A stretch of DNA of 42,810 nucleotides from Cohnella fermenti (GTDB lineage Bacteria; Bacillota; Bacilli; Paenibacillales; Paenibacillaceae), in assembly GCF_004801405.1 (NCBI RefSeq), contig NZ_SSOB01000065.1:1-42810 (forward strand), given 5' to 3'. Positions 16,335-23,364 of the stretch are shown here, one piece after another. The notes under the pieces are model-generated. The model ran no database searches. It had not been told where the DNA came from and saw only the letters and a list, made by a program, of their open reading frames with translations. Position 1 is the stretch's first letter. Every line of letters begins with the position of its first letter. Made by a program: the position numbers and the translations under genes.

Positions 16335-16366
16335 AGAAGCCCGGCCGGCTAGCGGGCCGGGCTTCT
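16335..16366 (-). terminator. hairpin after the M24 peptidase gene
   Basis: AGAAGCCCGGCC (16335-16346) pairs fully with GGCCGGGCTTCT (16355-16366). It lies 41 bp beyond the M24 stop codon. No U-run follows on the minus strand. Confidence 0.55.
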
Positions 16367-16406
16367 TGGGAGGCTTGGCGAGCCGCCGCAGCAAGAGGGC
16401 TTGGCG

Positions 16407-17906
16407 TCAGGGGCGCCCGCCCGCCTCACTTGCCTCGCATTCGTACACGCGCTCCGGGCTGACCGTCAGCGTCTCGAAGCCGTCCGCCGTAATGAGGTAC
16501 GTGTTCTCGATGCCGACCACCCCGACTCCGGGCCAAGTAAACTTCGGCTCAATCGCCAGCACCATCCCCGCTTCCAGCGGCTCCGCGAAGCCTCGGGCCA
16601 GCACCGGCCATTCGTCGATCTCGAGGCCGATGCCGTGCCCGAGGAACTTCACCTGGTCGGCCCCGAAGCCCATGAAGTGCCCGGCGAGGCCGGCGGCCCG
16701 CGCTTCCTCGAGCGCGGCGAGGTACAACTGCTCCGGAATCTCCCCGGGGCGCAGCATGCCCTCGATCTTCCGCAGCATCGCCTCGGCCGTGTCGTACGCC
16801 CGGCGCTGCTCCTCCGGCAGCCGACCGATGACGGCCGTCCGGGTCTGGTCGATCGTGTAGCCGTCCACGCAGCAGCCGATGTCCAGCAGAATCGGCTCTC
16901 CCCGCCCGATCGGCCGCGTCGACGAGCTCTGCGGAGCCGCCGGTCCGAGCCCGAGTCCTCCCGCCGGCCCGTCGAAGTACGTCGGCGTCGCAGCCGCCTC
17001 GCCCGCCGCGACGACCCCGGTCATGATCTCCTGATTGTAGCCTCTCATCCGCATCAGCCCGATGTGCCCTTTGCGGCGCATGACGCCCTCGATGATCGCC
17101 ATCAGCTCCAGCTCGGTCATCCCTTCGCGCAGCCTCGCGAGCCCCTCGGCCAGCGCTTCGGCGGCGACACCTGCGGCGCGGCGGATGGCGGCGACCTCCG
17201 CCTCCGACTTCACGCTGCGCGTCTTGCGCATGATGGCGGAAGCATCCGCCCACTTCGCGCGCGGAATCGCCTCCTGCAGCCGCAGATACAACTGCGCGGG
17301 CAGAACGTCCAGGTCCGCGCCGATCGCGGCCGGGGTCTCCCCTGCGAACGTCTCCGGGTAGTCCGCGGCCAGCTTGTCGCCGAACTGCCGGAAGCTGCCC
17401 AGTTCCACTGTTCTCACTTCGGCTTCGTTCTGCGCTCGGGCCAGGCTTTTCCTGACATAGTATGTGGCCTCTCCGCTCCGCGGAATGAACAAATAGCCGC
17501 TTTGCATCGAGCCCGTCCAGTAGAACAGGCCCACGTTCTGCGTCACAAGGCAGCCATCCAGCCGCTCGCGCTCCATGTACCGCTGCAGGCGGATGCGGCG
17601 ATCCGTCAACTCGGATCGGTCAGCCGGGCGGACGGGAGCCGGGGCTGTCAGGTCGGATCGGTCAGCCGGGCGGACGGGAGCCGGGGCTGTCAGGTCGGAT
17701 CGATCAGCCGGGCGGACGGGAGCCGGGGCTGTTAGGTCGGATCGGCCAGCCTGGCGGACGGGAGCCGGGGCTGTCAGGTCGGATCGGTCAGCCTGGCGGA
17801 CGGGAGCCGAGGCTGTCAGGTCGGATCGGTCAGCCTGGTCGAAGGACTCTGCCGGTTCGGACTGGCCCGTAAGTTCGCTTGGCTGCTGCATATGCTTCTT
17901 GTCCAT
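16407..17906 (-). CDS. M24 family Xaa-Pro-type peptidase with repetitive N terminus
   Basis: 499 residues from ATG 17906 (ATG 17918 abuts the GAGGGAG site; this one is 12 nt away). Residues about 20-100 are a 14-residue tandem repeat, RSDLTAPAPVRPAD-like, six copies. The normal family start, LTDRRIRLQRYMERERLDGCLVTQNVGLFYWTG, follows at about residue 103; a TTG codon there is an alternative start, but lacks a ribosome site. Then a creatinase-type N domain and a pita-bread domain with the metal ligands LLDIGCCVDGYTIDQTRT (two Asp), FLGHGIGLEIDEWP (His), LAIEPKF and GIENTYLI (two Glu). Probably cleaves Xaa-Pro peptides in the cytosol. Confidence 0.85.
   Translation of the reverse strand: MDKKHMQQPSELTGQSEPAESFDQADRSDLTASAPVRQADRSDLTAPAPVRQAGRSDLTAPAPVRPADRSDLTAPAPVRPADRSDLTAPAPVRPADRSELTDRRIRLQRYMERERLDGCLVTQNVGLFYWTGSMQSGYLFIPRSGEATYYVRKSLARAQNEAEVRTVELGSFRQFGDKLAADYPETFAGETPAAIGADLDVLPAQLYLRLQEAIPRAKWADASAIMRKTRSVKSEAEVAAIRRAAGVAAEALAEGLARLREGMTELELMAIIEGVMRRKGHIGLMRMRGYNQEIMTGVVAAGEAAATPTYFDGPAGGLGLGPAAPQSSSTRPIGRGEPILLDIGCCVDGYTIDQTRTAVIGRLPEEQRRAYDTAEAMLRKIEGMLRPGEIPEQLYLAALEEARAAGLAGHFMGFGADQVKFLGHGIGLEIDEWPVLARGFAEPLEAGMVLAIEPKFTWPGVGVVGIENTYLITADGFETLTVSPERVYECEASEAGGRP
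17611..17844. repeat. 42-bp minisatellite inside the M24 peptidase gene
   Basis: TCGGATCGGTCAGCC-type units begin at 17611, 17653, 17695, 17737, 17779 and 17821, exactly 42 bp apart, nearly identical. Being a multiple of three, gain or loss of a unit keeps the frame and changes the protein by 14 residues. Confidence 0.95.
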
Positions 17907-17994
17907 GCTTGGTTCCATCTCCCTCGTCTGCCAGAACTCTGTCCCTTGATTACAGCAGAGTTGGGAGGGGGAGTCAACTGGGGCAGAGGTAGCG

Positions 17995-18040
17995 GGGAGG
18001 AGGATGTTGGGAGGAGGATGTTGGGAGGAGGATGTTGGGA
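17995..18040. repeat. 14-bp G-rich tandem repeat upstream of the M24 gene
   Basis: GGAGGATGTTGGGA occurs three times in tandem, with a partial extra GGGGAGG before it. It is in the 467-bp gap 17919-18385, which otherwise holds a terminator and the second palindromic array. No gene is supported there. Confidence 0.8.
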
Positions 18041-18116
18041 AAGACAGGCATGTTGCCGGAGGAACGGAGGTTCGGTGGGGGTGGAGCGGCTGGCGAAGGA
18101 GGAGCTGACTTAGCAA

Positions 18117-18154
18117 AAAAACAAGAAAAAAAACACGCATGTTTTATGCGTGTT
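18117..18154 (-). terminator. terminator of the Tad-like operon
   Basis: Minus strand: ACACGCAT (18146-18153 complement) pairs with ATGCGTGT (18133-18140 complement), followed by a long T-rich run. It lies 230 bp past the last gene of the operon; the 51/52-bp array is between them. Confidence 0.85.
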
Positions 18155-18189
18155 AAAACTTCCGTATTGATTCCTTTCTCAGGACCGCT

Positions 18190-18380
18190 CACCGCACGCT
18201 TTTTATGTGAATTTTCACATTCATTCCGCCCCAGAACCGCCCTACGCACGTTTTTATGTGATTTTTCACATTTATCCCGCCTCAGGACCGCTCACCGCGC
18301 GTTTTTTATGTGATTTTTCACATTCATCCCGCTCCAGGGCCGTCCTACGCATGTTTTTATGTGATTTTTCACATTCATTT
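18190..18380. repeat. four-unit 51/52-bp palindromic repeat array, copy 2
   Basis: Cores ATGTGAATTTTCACAT (18205) and ATGTGATTTTTCACAT (18256, 18308, 18359), spaced 51, 52 and 51 bp; each is a palindrome with half-sites ATGTGA/TCACAT around four A/T pairs. The GC-rich spacers alternate: before cores 1 and 3 comes GGACCGCTCACCGC, before cores 2 and 4 comes CCTACGCAYG, so the array looks like a duplicated 103-bp block. It lies in the 3' untranslated part of the Tad-like operon transcript, where each core could fold into a 6-bp hairpin. Confidence 0.9.
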
Positions 18381-18385
18381 CGTCA

Positions 18386-18868
18386 TCAGTACACCAACTC
18401 CGCCGCCCCCTTCAGCTCCCATTCGATCGGAGGCAGTGCGGCGAACACACGCGGATAGACGATATGGGCGATCAGCACGACGCCGGGACGGCGGAACGTG
18501 ACCTCGTAATCGTATTCGTCGTTCCGGTACCGATAAGGGAACGCCTGCGTCTCGTCGACGATGTCGAGCACCTTCACCTCGACCGGCTCCCGGAGATATC
18601 CATCCTCGCTCGGCGACAGATCGGCCTCCAGCCGCAGGTTCTCCTTGAGGTACAACGCCGCGGAGGCGATCGCCTTGTCGCGGTCGATCGCCGGCACGCC
18701 AGCCTCCAGCTTCGCTTCGTCGATCTGCTGCGCGGCGGCATGGGCGGCCCGGTCGACCGCCCGCTTGCCTTCGTGCACAACGGACAAAGCCAGTTCTTCG
18801 TCCACCTGGATCGCGTGCAGCGTCCACCAGACAATCAGCATCAGAACGACAAATACGAGCTTGTGCAC
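18386..18868 (-). CDS. membrane-anchored protein of the Tad-like operon (TadE/TadG-like position)
   Basis: 160 residues from GTG 18868 with GGAAGGGGG upstream. One N-terminal membrane helix (LVFVVLMLIVWWTL), then a long amphipathic helix (ELALSVVHEGKRAVDRAAHAAAQQIDEAKL) and a beta-rich C-terminal domain (VEVKVLDIVDETQAFPYRYRNDEYDYEVTFRRPGVVLIAHIVY). This plan, helix anchor plus extracytoplasmic globular part, fits pseudopilins of the TadE/TadG kind, and the gene is last in the operon. No recognisable prepilin cleavage motif. Name by context only. Confidence 0.7.
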   Translation of the reverse strand: MHKLVFVVLMLIVWWTLHAIQVDEELALSVVHEGKRAVDRAAHAAAQQIDEAKLEAGVPAIDRDKAIASAALYLKENLRLEADLSPSEDGYLREPVEVKVLDIVDETQAFPYRYRNDEYDYEVTFRRPGVVLIAHIVYPRVFAALPPIEWELKGAAELVY

Positions 18869-18964
18869 AGTCCCGCCCCCTTCCAACGACTACACAACGA
18901 GACGTCTCTCCCGATAACCTCCGCTCACGGAGCGACCTCCCCGGCAACCGACTACGCGCACTCT

Positions 18965-19025
18965 CAGAACTGCCTCACCGATAACCGACTGCTCGCACCG
19001 CAGAACTGCCTCACCGATAACCGAC
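18965..19025. repeat. 36-bp direct repeat in the operon gap
   Basis: A 25-bp block beginning CAGAACTGCCTCACCGATAA recurs at 18965 and 19001, with looser variants (GATAACC, CAACCGACTAC) back to about 18905. It lies in the 203-bp gap between the last two genes of the Tad-like operon; the other gaps in the operon are far shorter, so this looks like an insertion. Confidence 0.75.
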
Positions 19026-19071
19026 CGGCAGCAGCCCCTCCCCATCAGAGGAGGGATGAGGAGAGAAGGAG

Positions 19072-19494
19072 CTACGGCACGTATTCGCTCATCTTCATTC
19101 CGCCGGCCGACAGCATCGCTCCCGCTTCCGGCTCCAACCCGATCAGCCGGTCGATGTTCAGCAGTCCGTCGTACGGATACCGGATGGTCAGCTTAAGCCC
19201 CTCTCCCCGGGCAAGGGGAGCCGAGGCGTCCCCGGCTTCCGCCCCGCTGCTCGCCCCTACGGCATACACCAGCTTCTCCGGCTCGAAGCCGCTCTCGGCG
19301 AGCCTGGTCTTGGACGCCTCGATCAACGTCTCGTCGATATATCCGTAGCGTCCGCTCGCTCCGACCTCCAGCAGATAGTCGGCTTCTTGTTGAAGCAGCG
19401 CCTGCCGGAGGACGAGAACGTGCTTGTACACGGGGGAGAACATCAGCCAACAGAACATTCCGGCGAACAACAGGAAGACGAGGAGCTGCTTCAC
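19072..19494 (-). CDS. membrane-anchored small protein of the Tad-like operon
   Basis: 140 residues; GTG start overlapping the previous stop codon as GTGA, so translation is probably coupled. One N-terminal helix (LLVFLLFAGMFCWLMFSPVY), then an extracytoplasmic part with DYLLEVGASGRYGYIDETLIEASKTRLAESGFEPEKLVYAV and a strand pair GLKLTIRYPYDGLLNIDRL. The motif 'helix, residues that go into the pilus, GxxLTIxYPY' resembles minor pilins of Tad systems, but similarity is too weak for a family name. Confidence 0.75.
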   Translation of the reverse strand: MKQLLVFLLFAGMFCWLMFSPVYKHVLVLRQALLQQEADYLLEVGASGRYGYIDETLIEASKTRLAESGFEPEKLVYAVGASSGAEAGDASAPLARGEGLKLTIRYPYDGLLNIDRLIGLEPEAGAMLSAGGMKMSEYVP

Positions 19495-19637
19495 GGGCTG
19501 ATCCGGGAGATCGCGCCGGCCGTTCTCTCCGCGGAGCCGCTTAGCCGGGCTTCCGCCCCCTCGTCTCCCGAGTTGAAGCCGAGATAGATCGTCACGACCG
19601 TCGCGATCAGCAGAACGGTCATCAAAATTTGCCTCAC
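19491..19637 (-). CDS. 48-residue membrane peptide of the Tad-like operon
   Basis: GTG start with AAAGGAGG 8 nt upstream. Sequence begins MRQILMTVLLIATVVTIYLG, a single membrane helix, and ends with a polar tail of about 27 residues (Asp/Glu, then Arg/Ser-rich). It is like its neighbour at 19652: both begin MR-x-IL-x-TV and are 48-49 residues. Size and position match Flp pilins or their accessory subunits, but the G-x-x-x-E-Y processing site of Flp prepilins is absent. Confidence 0.75.
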   Translation of the reverse strand: MRQILMTVLLIATVVTIYLGFNSGDEGAEARLSGSAERTAGAISRISP

Positions 19638-19651
19638 GTCAGACGCCTCCT

Positions 19652-19801
19652 TTAAGGCTCCAGGTTGCCCAGCGTCGTATTCGTCGTCGTCCCTTGGGTC
19701 GTAATTCGCGCGCTCGTGCCGGTGCCGTCCTGTGCGATAATGTTGGTGAACAGCAGCGCGACGACGATCAGCATCATAACTGTGATCAGAATGTTCCTCA
19801 T
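19652..19801 (-). CDS. 49-residue membrane peptide of the Tad-like operon
   Basis: ATG with GGAGG 9 nt upstream. Begins MRNILITVMMLIVVALLFTN, one helix, then a Thr/Gly/Asn-rich tail of about 28 residues (DGTGTSARITTQGTTTNTTL) ending NLEP. The tail is very polar and lacks Lys, as in surface-exposed pilin tails. Paralog-like to the 48-residue peptide downstream. Candidate structural subunit by position; no prepilin peptidase site can be seen. Confidence 0.75.
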   Translation of the reverse strand: MRNILITVMMLIVVALLFTNIIAQDGTGTSARITTQGTTTNTTLGNLEP

Positions 19802-19832
19802 GCTCCCTCACCTCCCTTCAAACGCCCTCATT

Positions 19833-20720
19833 TTATCCCAGCTTGTCGAACAGCTTCTGGGACTCCTGCACCCACGGATAGATAAAAATCTGAAAGCTGT
19901 ACAAAATCGGGATGCCCGCAAGCACGAACAGGACGTACGAAGCCGTCTCCTTGCGTCCGGCTTTGGACAGCTCGATCTTCGCCTTGTACTCGCGGATGGT
20001 GTCGCGGAGCATCTCGTAGATCGCCCCTTCTTCGTTCATGCGAAGCGCCCGCAGCGTCTCGGCGAATCCGTATGCCTCGCCGGTTCCGGCCCTTGCCTTG
20101 AACCGATTCAGCGCCAGGTCCGCATCGTGATACCATTCGTTAAGCAGAAGCTGAAGCTCGTCTCGCAGCACCCGCGTATACGGCAGGCAGCGCAGCAGCT
20201 TCCCGTGGAGATGGAGCCGCGAACCCTCGTAATACAGAAGCTGGCTGCCGACGACGACCAGTTCCTTGCGAATGCGATCGGTCCGGTGGCGCGTGTAGGA
20301 TTCCAGGGCGGCGCGGTCGAACAGGACGAACGTCCACAAGCCGGAAGCGGCAAGGAACGCGTACCAGCTATAGGCGCCCGGAAGCAGCGTGTCGCCGCGC
20401 CACTGGACAAGCAGAGCGAACGGCGGGAGCAGCCCAAGCAGGCTCCGTCTAACCGCAAGATAGAGCGCCGGGTCGACACGAATTCCGCAGCCGGAGAGCA
20501 GCGTCCGCCTGTCCGCCAGCGCGGCGCTCTCTTCCAGCACCCCCGTCAGCCGAAGCCACCACCTCGGCGCTTCTCTCGAGCGCATATCCCGCCAGGACGT
20601 TCTCCATCGCGGCCGCCGTCCGAACGCCAGCTTCAAAACCAATCCGATGCCGAATGTCCCTACCGCGAATTGCACCATCCGGCCGATCAAGCCGAACATT
20701 CCAAGGTCATATGCAGCCAA
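19833..20720 (-). CDS. tadC: TadC-like type II secretion F-domain membrane protein
   Basis: 295 residues from TTG 20720 (AAGGGGG 8 nt upstream). Layout is that of TadC/GspF: two N-terminal membrane helices (FAVGTFGIGLVLKLAFG; LLGLLPPFALLVQW... SWYAFLAASGLWTFVLF), a cytoplasmic helical bundle (RIRKELVVVGSQLLYYEGS...GEAYGFAETLRALRMNEEGAIYEMLRDTIREYKAKIELSKAGRKETA) and a last helix (SYVLFVLAGIPILYSFQIFIYPWV). Inner-membrane platform that pairs with TadB and docks the ATPase. The ribosome-site region carries a run of octamer repeats. Confidence 0.85.
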   Translation of the reverse strand: MAAYDLGMFGLIGRMVQFAVGTFGIGLVLKLAFGRRPRWRTSWRDMRSREAPRWWLRLTGVLEESAALADRRTLLSGCGIRVDPALYLAVRRSLLGLLPPFALLVQWRGDTLLPGAYSWYAFLAASGLWTFVLFDRAALESYTRHRTDRIRKELVVVGSQLLYYEGSRLHLHGKLLRCLPYTRVLRDELQLLLNEWYHDADLALNRFKARAGTGEAYGFAETLRALRMNEEGAIYEMLRDTIREYKAKIELSKAGRKETASYVLFVLAGIPILYSFQIFIYPWVQESQKLFDKLG

Positions 20721-20740
20721 CGGGCATTCCCCCTTCCCTC

Positions 20741-20818
20741 CCTATATCTCCTTATCTCTCTATCCTTCTTATTTCTCTATCTCCTTATCTCCCTATCTCC
20801 TTATCTCCCTATCTCTCT
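20741..20818. repeat. octamer repeat run between tadB and tadC
   Basis: Degenerate tandem octamers CTATCTCC/TTATCTCC fill most of the 119-bp gap; the part 20777-20808 is a nearly perfect 16-bp unit (CTATCTCCTTATCTCC) twice. On the coding strand each unit contributes GGAGATA, a Shine-Dalgarno-like block. Confidence 0.85.
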
Positions 20819-20839
20819 ACGACCTCACCTACGACCTCC

Positions 20840-21853
20840 CTACAACCGCCGCCTGGACAAGTAGATTCCGACGAGCAGAGAGGCGAACAGCATGACGACC
20901 GCGTTCAACAGCATTCCCCGACCGTCTGCGCTGGCTAAATAATATCGGTAGCTGGCTTCCGGATTCATGCGGATGTTGATGCCGATGAAGAGAGCGAAGA
21001 ACAGCGCCGGCGAGAAGTTCGCGATGCGAATCTCAAGCAGCCGATGGCGTTCCTTCTGGTCCTCCAGCCGCGAATTTCTCATGTCCCCGATCAGCTCCTG
21101 CAGGTTATCCGCAATATCGTTGCCTTCCGTCAGCGCGACCCGCAGCATGTTGCAGAAGTAATCCGCCCAGACGCTGCCGATTGCGAGCGCGAACCTGCGC
21201 AAGGTCGCCTCGTCGTCCTCGTGAACGCAGAGCTGAAGGTACAGTTGCTCGAACACGAGCTGAGCTTCCCCCGTCAGCCGCCTCTCCTCGACGGCCCGCT
21301 GCAGCGCGATTCTGGCGTGCCTCCTTCCCGTCACGAGGTAGCATTGATAGAACAGCTCAAGCGCCGGCAGAAAATCAAGCCGAACAGCCAACTGACGCTT
21401 GATCAGCCTCATCCGGAGCAGGCAGTAGGGAACGAGCGCGAGCATCGCGGCCAGCATCGCCGTCCCCCGAGCCGAGTGGAGCAGCAGCGTCCCCGACGCC
21501 GACCCGGCAAGGCCGAGCCCGACGGACAGCAGAGCGAAGCTCTCGGCGCGGAGCTTCCAGCCGGAAGCCGCCAGCAGATCGGCCAGATGCTCCTGGAGCC
21601 TGCCGAATCGGGAGAGAAAGCTTACCGCGTAACGGCTCCATGTCGGCTCCCGGTTCCAATGCAGCCTGCGGTGCCTGGCCGCACGGTCCGAGAAGCCCGC
21701 CAGCCCGGCGCGCAGCGCGAGGAACAGCAGAAGGAACAGGACGAACAGGACCGCCGCCAGCTTCGGGTCCGGCAGCCCCGCATCCTTCAGCCGTTGCAAG
21801 CTCGTGAGTCGGACTGTCGACAGATCACTCGTCATGCTCCCCGTCAGCCCCAT
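20840..21853 (-). CDS. tadB: TadB-like type II secretion F-domain membrane protein
   Basis: 337 residues from ATG 21853; the AGGAGG site 6 nt upstream lies in the end of cpaF (gap of 2 bp). Membrane helices at about 25-50 (AAVLFVLFLLLFLALRAG), 105-150 (ALLSVGLGLAGSASGTLLL; AMLAAMLALVPYCLL), then the cytoplasmic F domain (RLDFLPALELFYQCYLVTGRRHARIALQRAVEERR...ALTEGNDIADNLQELIGDMRN) and C-terminal helices (FSPALFFALFIGINI; LLNAVVMLFASLLVGIYL). Platform partner of TadC. Confidence 0.85.
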   Translation of the reverse strand: MGLTGSMTSDLSTVRLTSLQRLKDAGLPDPKLAAVLFVLFLLLFLALRAGLAGFSDRAARHRRLHWNREPTWSRYAVSFLSRFGRLQEHLADLLAASGWKLRAESFALLSVGLGLAGSASGTLLLHSARGTAMLAAMLALVPYCLLRMRLIKRQLAVRLDFLPALELFYQCYLVTGRRHARIALQRAVEERRLTGEAQLVFEQLYLQLCVHEDDEATLRRFALAIGSVWADYFCNMLRVALTEGNDIADNLQELIGDMRNSRLEDQKERHRLLEIRIANFSPALFFALFIGINIRMNPEASYRYYLASADGRGMLLNAVVMLFASLLVGIYLSRRRL

Positions 21854-21855
21854 TG

Positions 21856-23364
21856 TCATCCTCCTCCCTTCTCCGCCTCGCAAGCTCCCGCCAACACCCG
21901 CTCCCACTCGTCCGGGGCGAATCGGCCTAGCCGCTCCAGCGCCTTCCGCGAGCAATCGAGCGGCAAGCTCCAATCTCCCGCCTGCTCGTCGTAGCGCACC
22001 CAGTCGCGGACGGCAGCCTCGCCGCCGCGCCACTCGAACTCCCCGATCCGGACCAACTTGCGCGTCTGGCCGACCATTCGCATCTCGAAGCCGATCTGCG
22101 TCACGTATTCGGTAATCCGCTTCGTCAGCCGCACCGGGTTCATCCCGCGCCCATCGAGCATACACATATCGGTCAGCGCCTCCGGCACGTCCTCCAGCGC
22201 GCTGGCGTGGACCGAAGTGACGCTCCCTTCATGGCCGCGCGTGCATGCCCTCACATAGATGTTGGCGTCCTCGTCCCGGATCTCGGCATGGCAGATCCGC
22301 TGCGGCGACTGCCGAAGGGCCAGCTTAAACGCCTGTTTCGCTCCGTGCGCCGGGTCCTCCTCGTCCGCTTCGTATTCGATGACGTTTTTCTCCGGAAAAT
22401 CCCGCAGAAGAGCAAGCTCGTACCGGCCCTCGATCGTCACCAGCCGTTCCTCGTCCGGCATGGCCGCGATGAGCGCCTTGATCAGATGCGTCTTGCCGGT
22501 GTTCGTCGCGCCGATGACGACCATGTTGAAGCGCGACCGGACAATCGCCCGAAGCAGGTCGCGCATGGGTTCGCTGATCGTCCGGTATTCGGGGCGGCAC
22601 AGCGTGTCCAGCTCGAAGCGGCGGACCGTGTAGAAGCGGATCGTCAGCGTCGGCCGGGAGGTGAAGCCGAAGCCGGTCATCGTCACCCGGGAGCCGTCGA
22701 GCAGTTGAACCTCCGCCCATCGCTTCCGCGGGTTGATGCGGTCGTTATTGAATAGCACCAGGTTCTGCTGAATTCGTTCGACCAGCTCCGCGCTCTCGAA
22801 CCGGTACGCGGACGGCACCGCCCGCCCGTCCCTCACCTCGAAGATGCGCGTGCCGACGACCTGAACCTCCTCCAGCCCGCTCCGGTTCCGCAGCACCAGC
22901 TCAAGAACGTTCAGCCCGATCACCTCGGCGAACAGCGCTTCCGCAAGCGTTCCGTACGGCATCGTGCCGGCCTTCAGATGCTGCAGCCGCTTCTTGATGA
23001 TCCAGTCGGACAGAATCGCAAGCAGCTCCGCCCGCTCCTGCGGGAAGCCGATGACAGCGCGATTGAGCTTCTCGGCGTAGCGCCGCTGCTCCTCCTCGTT
23101 CCAGCCCCGCGGCGCCGCGAGCATGTGTCTCGCCTCTTCGGTCAGCGCCTTCAGATCGACCCCGGCACCGCCGAGGCCGCGTCCCGACTCGCCCTCCGCA
23201 GTCGCAGCCGTCCCCGCCGTCACGCCCGCATTCTCCGCCTGCAGACGAGCCGCATAAGCGGTCGGCGAGAACCTTCGCCTCTCCTCCGGCCCGCTCGCTC
23301 CCTGTCCGCACTCCTCTCCCGGCCGCCTCGGTTCCTCCGCCCGAGCCGCTGCCCCGGCCCTCAT
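21856..23364 (-). CDS. cpaF: CpaF/TadA-type secretion ATPase
   Basis: 502 residues; ATG overlaps the tadZ-like stop as ATGA, with GGAGG upstream. The first ~110 residues are Ala/Glu/Arg-rich and unconserved. The helical N domain follows (LKALTEEARHMLAAP...GTLAEALFAEVIGLNVLELVL), then the RecA-like core: Walker A GATNTGKTHL, the Asp-box region LLRDFPEKNVIEYEADEED, a Walker B-equivalent QRICHAEIRDEDANIYVRACTRGHEGSVTSVHAS, and LTDMCMLDGRGMNP. The TadA consensus IGEVRGxEA is altered to HAEIRDEDA, keeping Glu and Arg. It powers assembly or secretion of the Tad-like apparatus. Confidence 0.88.
   Translation of the reverse strand: MRAGAAARAEEPRRPGEECGQGASGPEERRRFSPTAYAARLQAENAGVTAGTAATAEGESGRGLGGAGVDLKALTEEARHMLAAPRGWNEEEQRRYAEKLNRAVIGFPQERAELLAILSDWIIKKRLQHLKAGTMPYGTLAEALFAEVIGLNVLELVLRNRSGLEEVQVVGTRIFEVRDGRAVPSAYRFESAELVERIQQNLVLFNNDRINPRKRWAEVQLLDGSRVTMTGFGFTSRPTLTIRFYTVRRFELDTLCRPEYRTISEPMRDLLRAIVRSRFNMVVIGATNTGKTHLIKALIAAMPDEERLVTIEGRYELALLRDFPEKNVIEYEADEEDPAHGAKQAFKLALRQSPQRICHAEIRDEDANIYVRACTRGHEGSVTSVHASALEDVPEALTDMCMLDGRGMNPVRLTKRITEYVTQIGFEMRMVGQTRKLVRIGEFEWRGGEAAVRDWVRYDEQAGDWSLPLDCSRKALERLGRFAPDEWERVLAGACEAEKGGG

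Noticed and set aside
17611..17844. CRISPR array
   Set aside because: Units are contiguous and alike over the whole 42 bp with no unique spacers, and they encode an in-frame peptide repeat.
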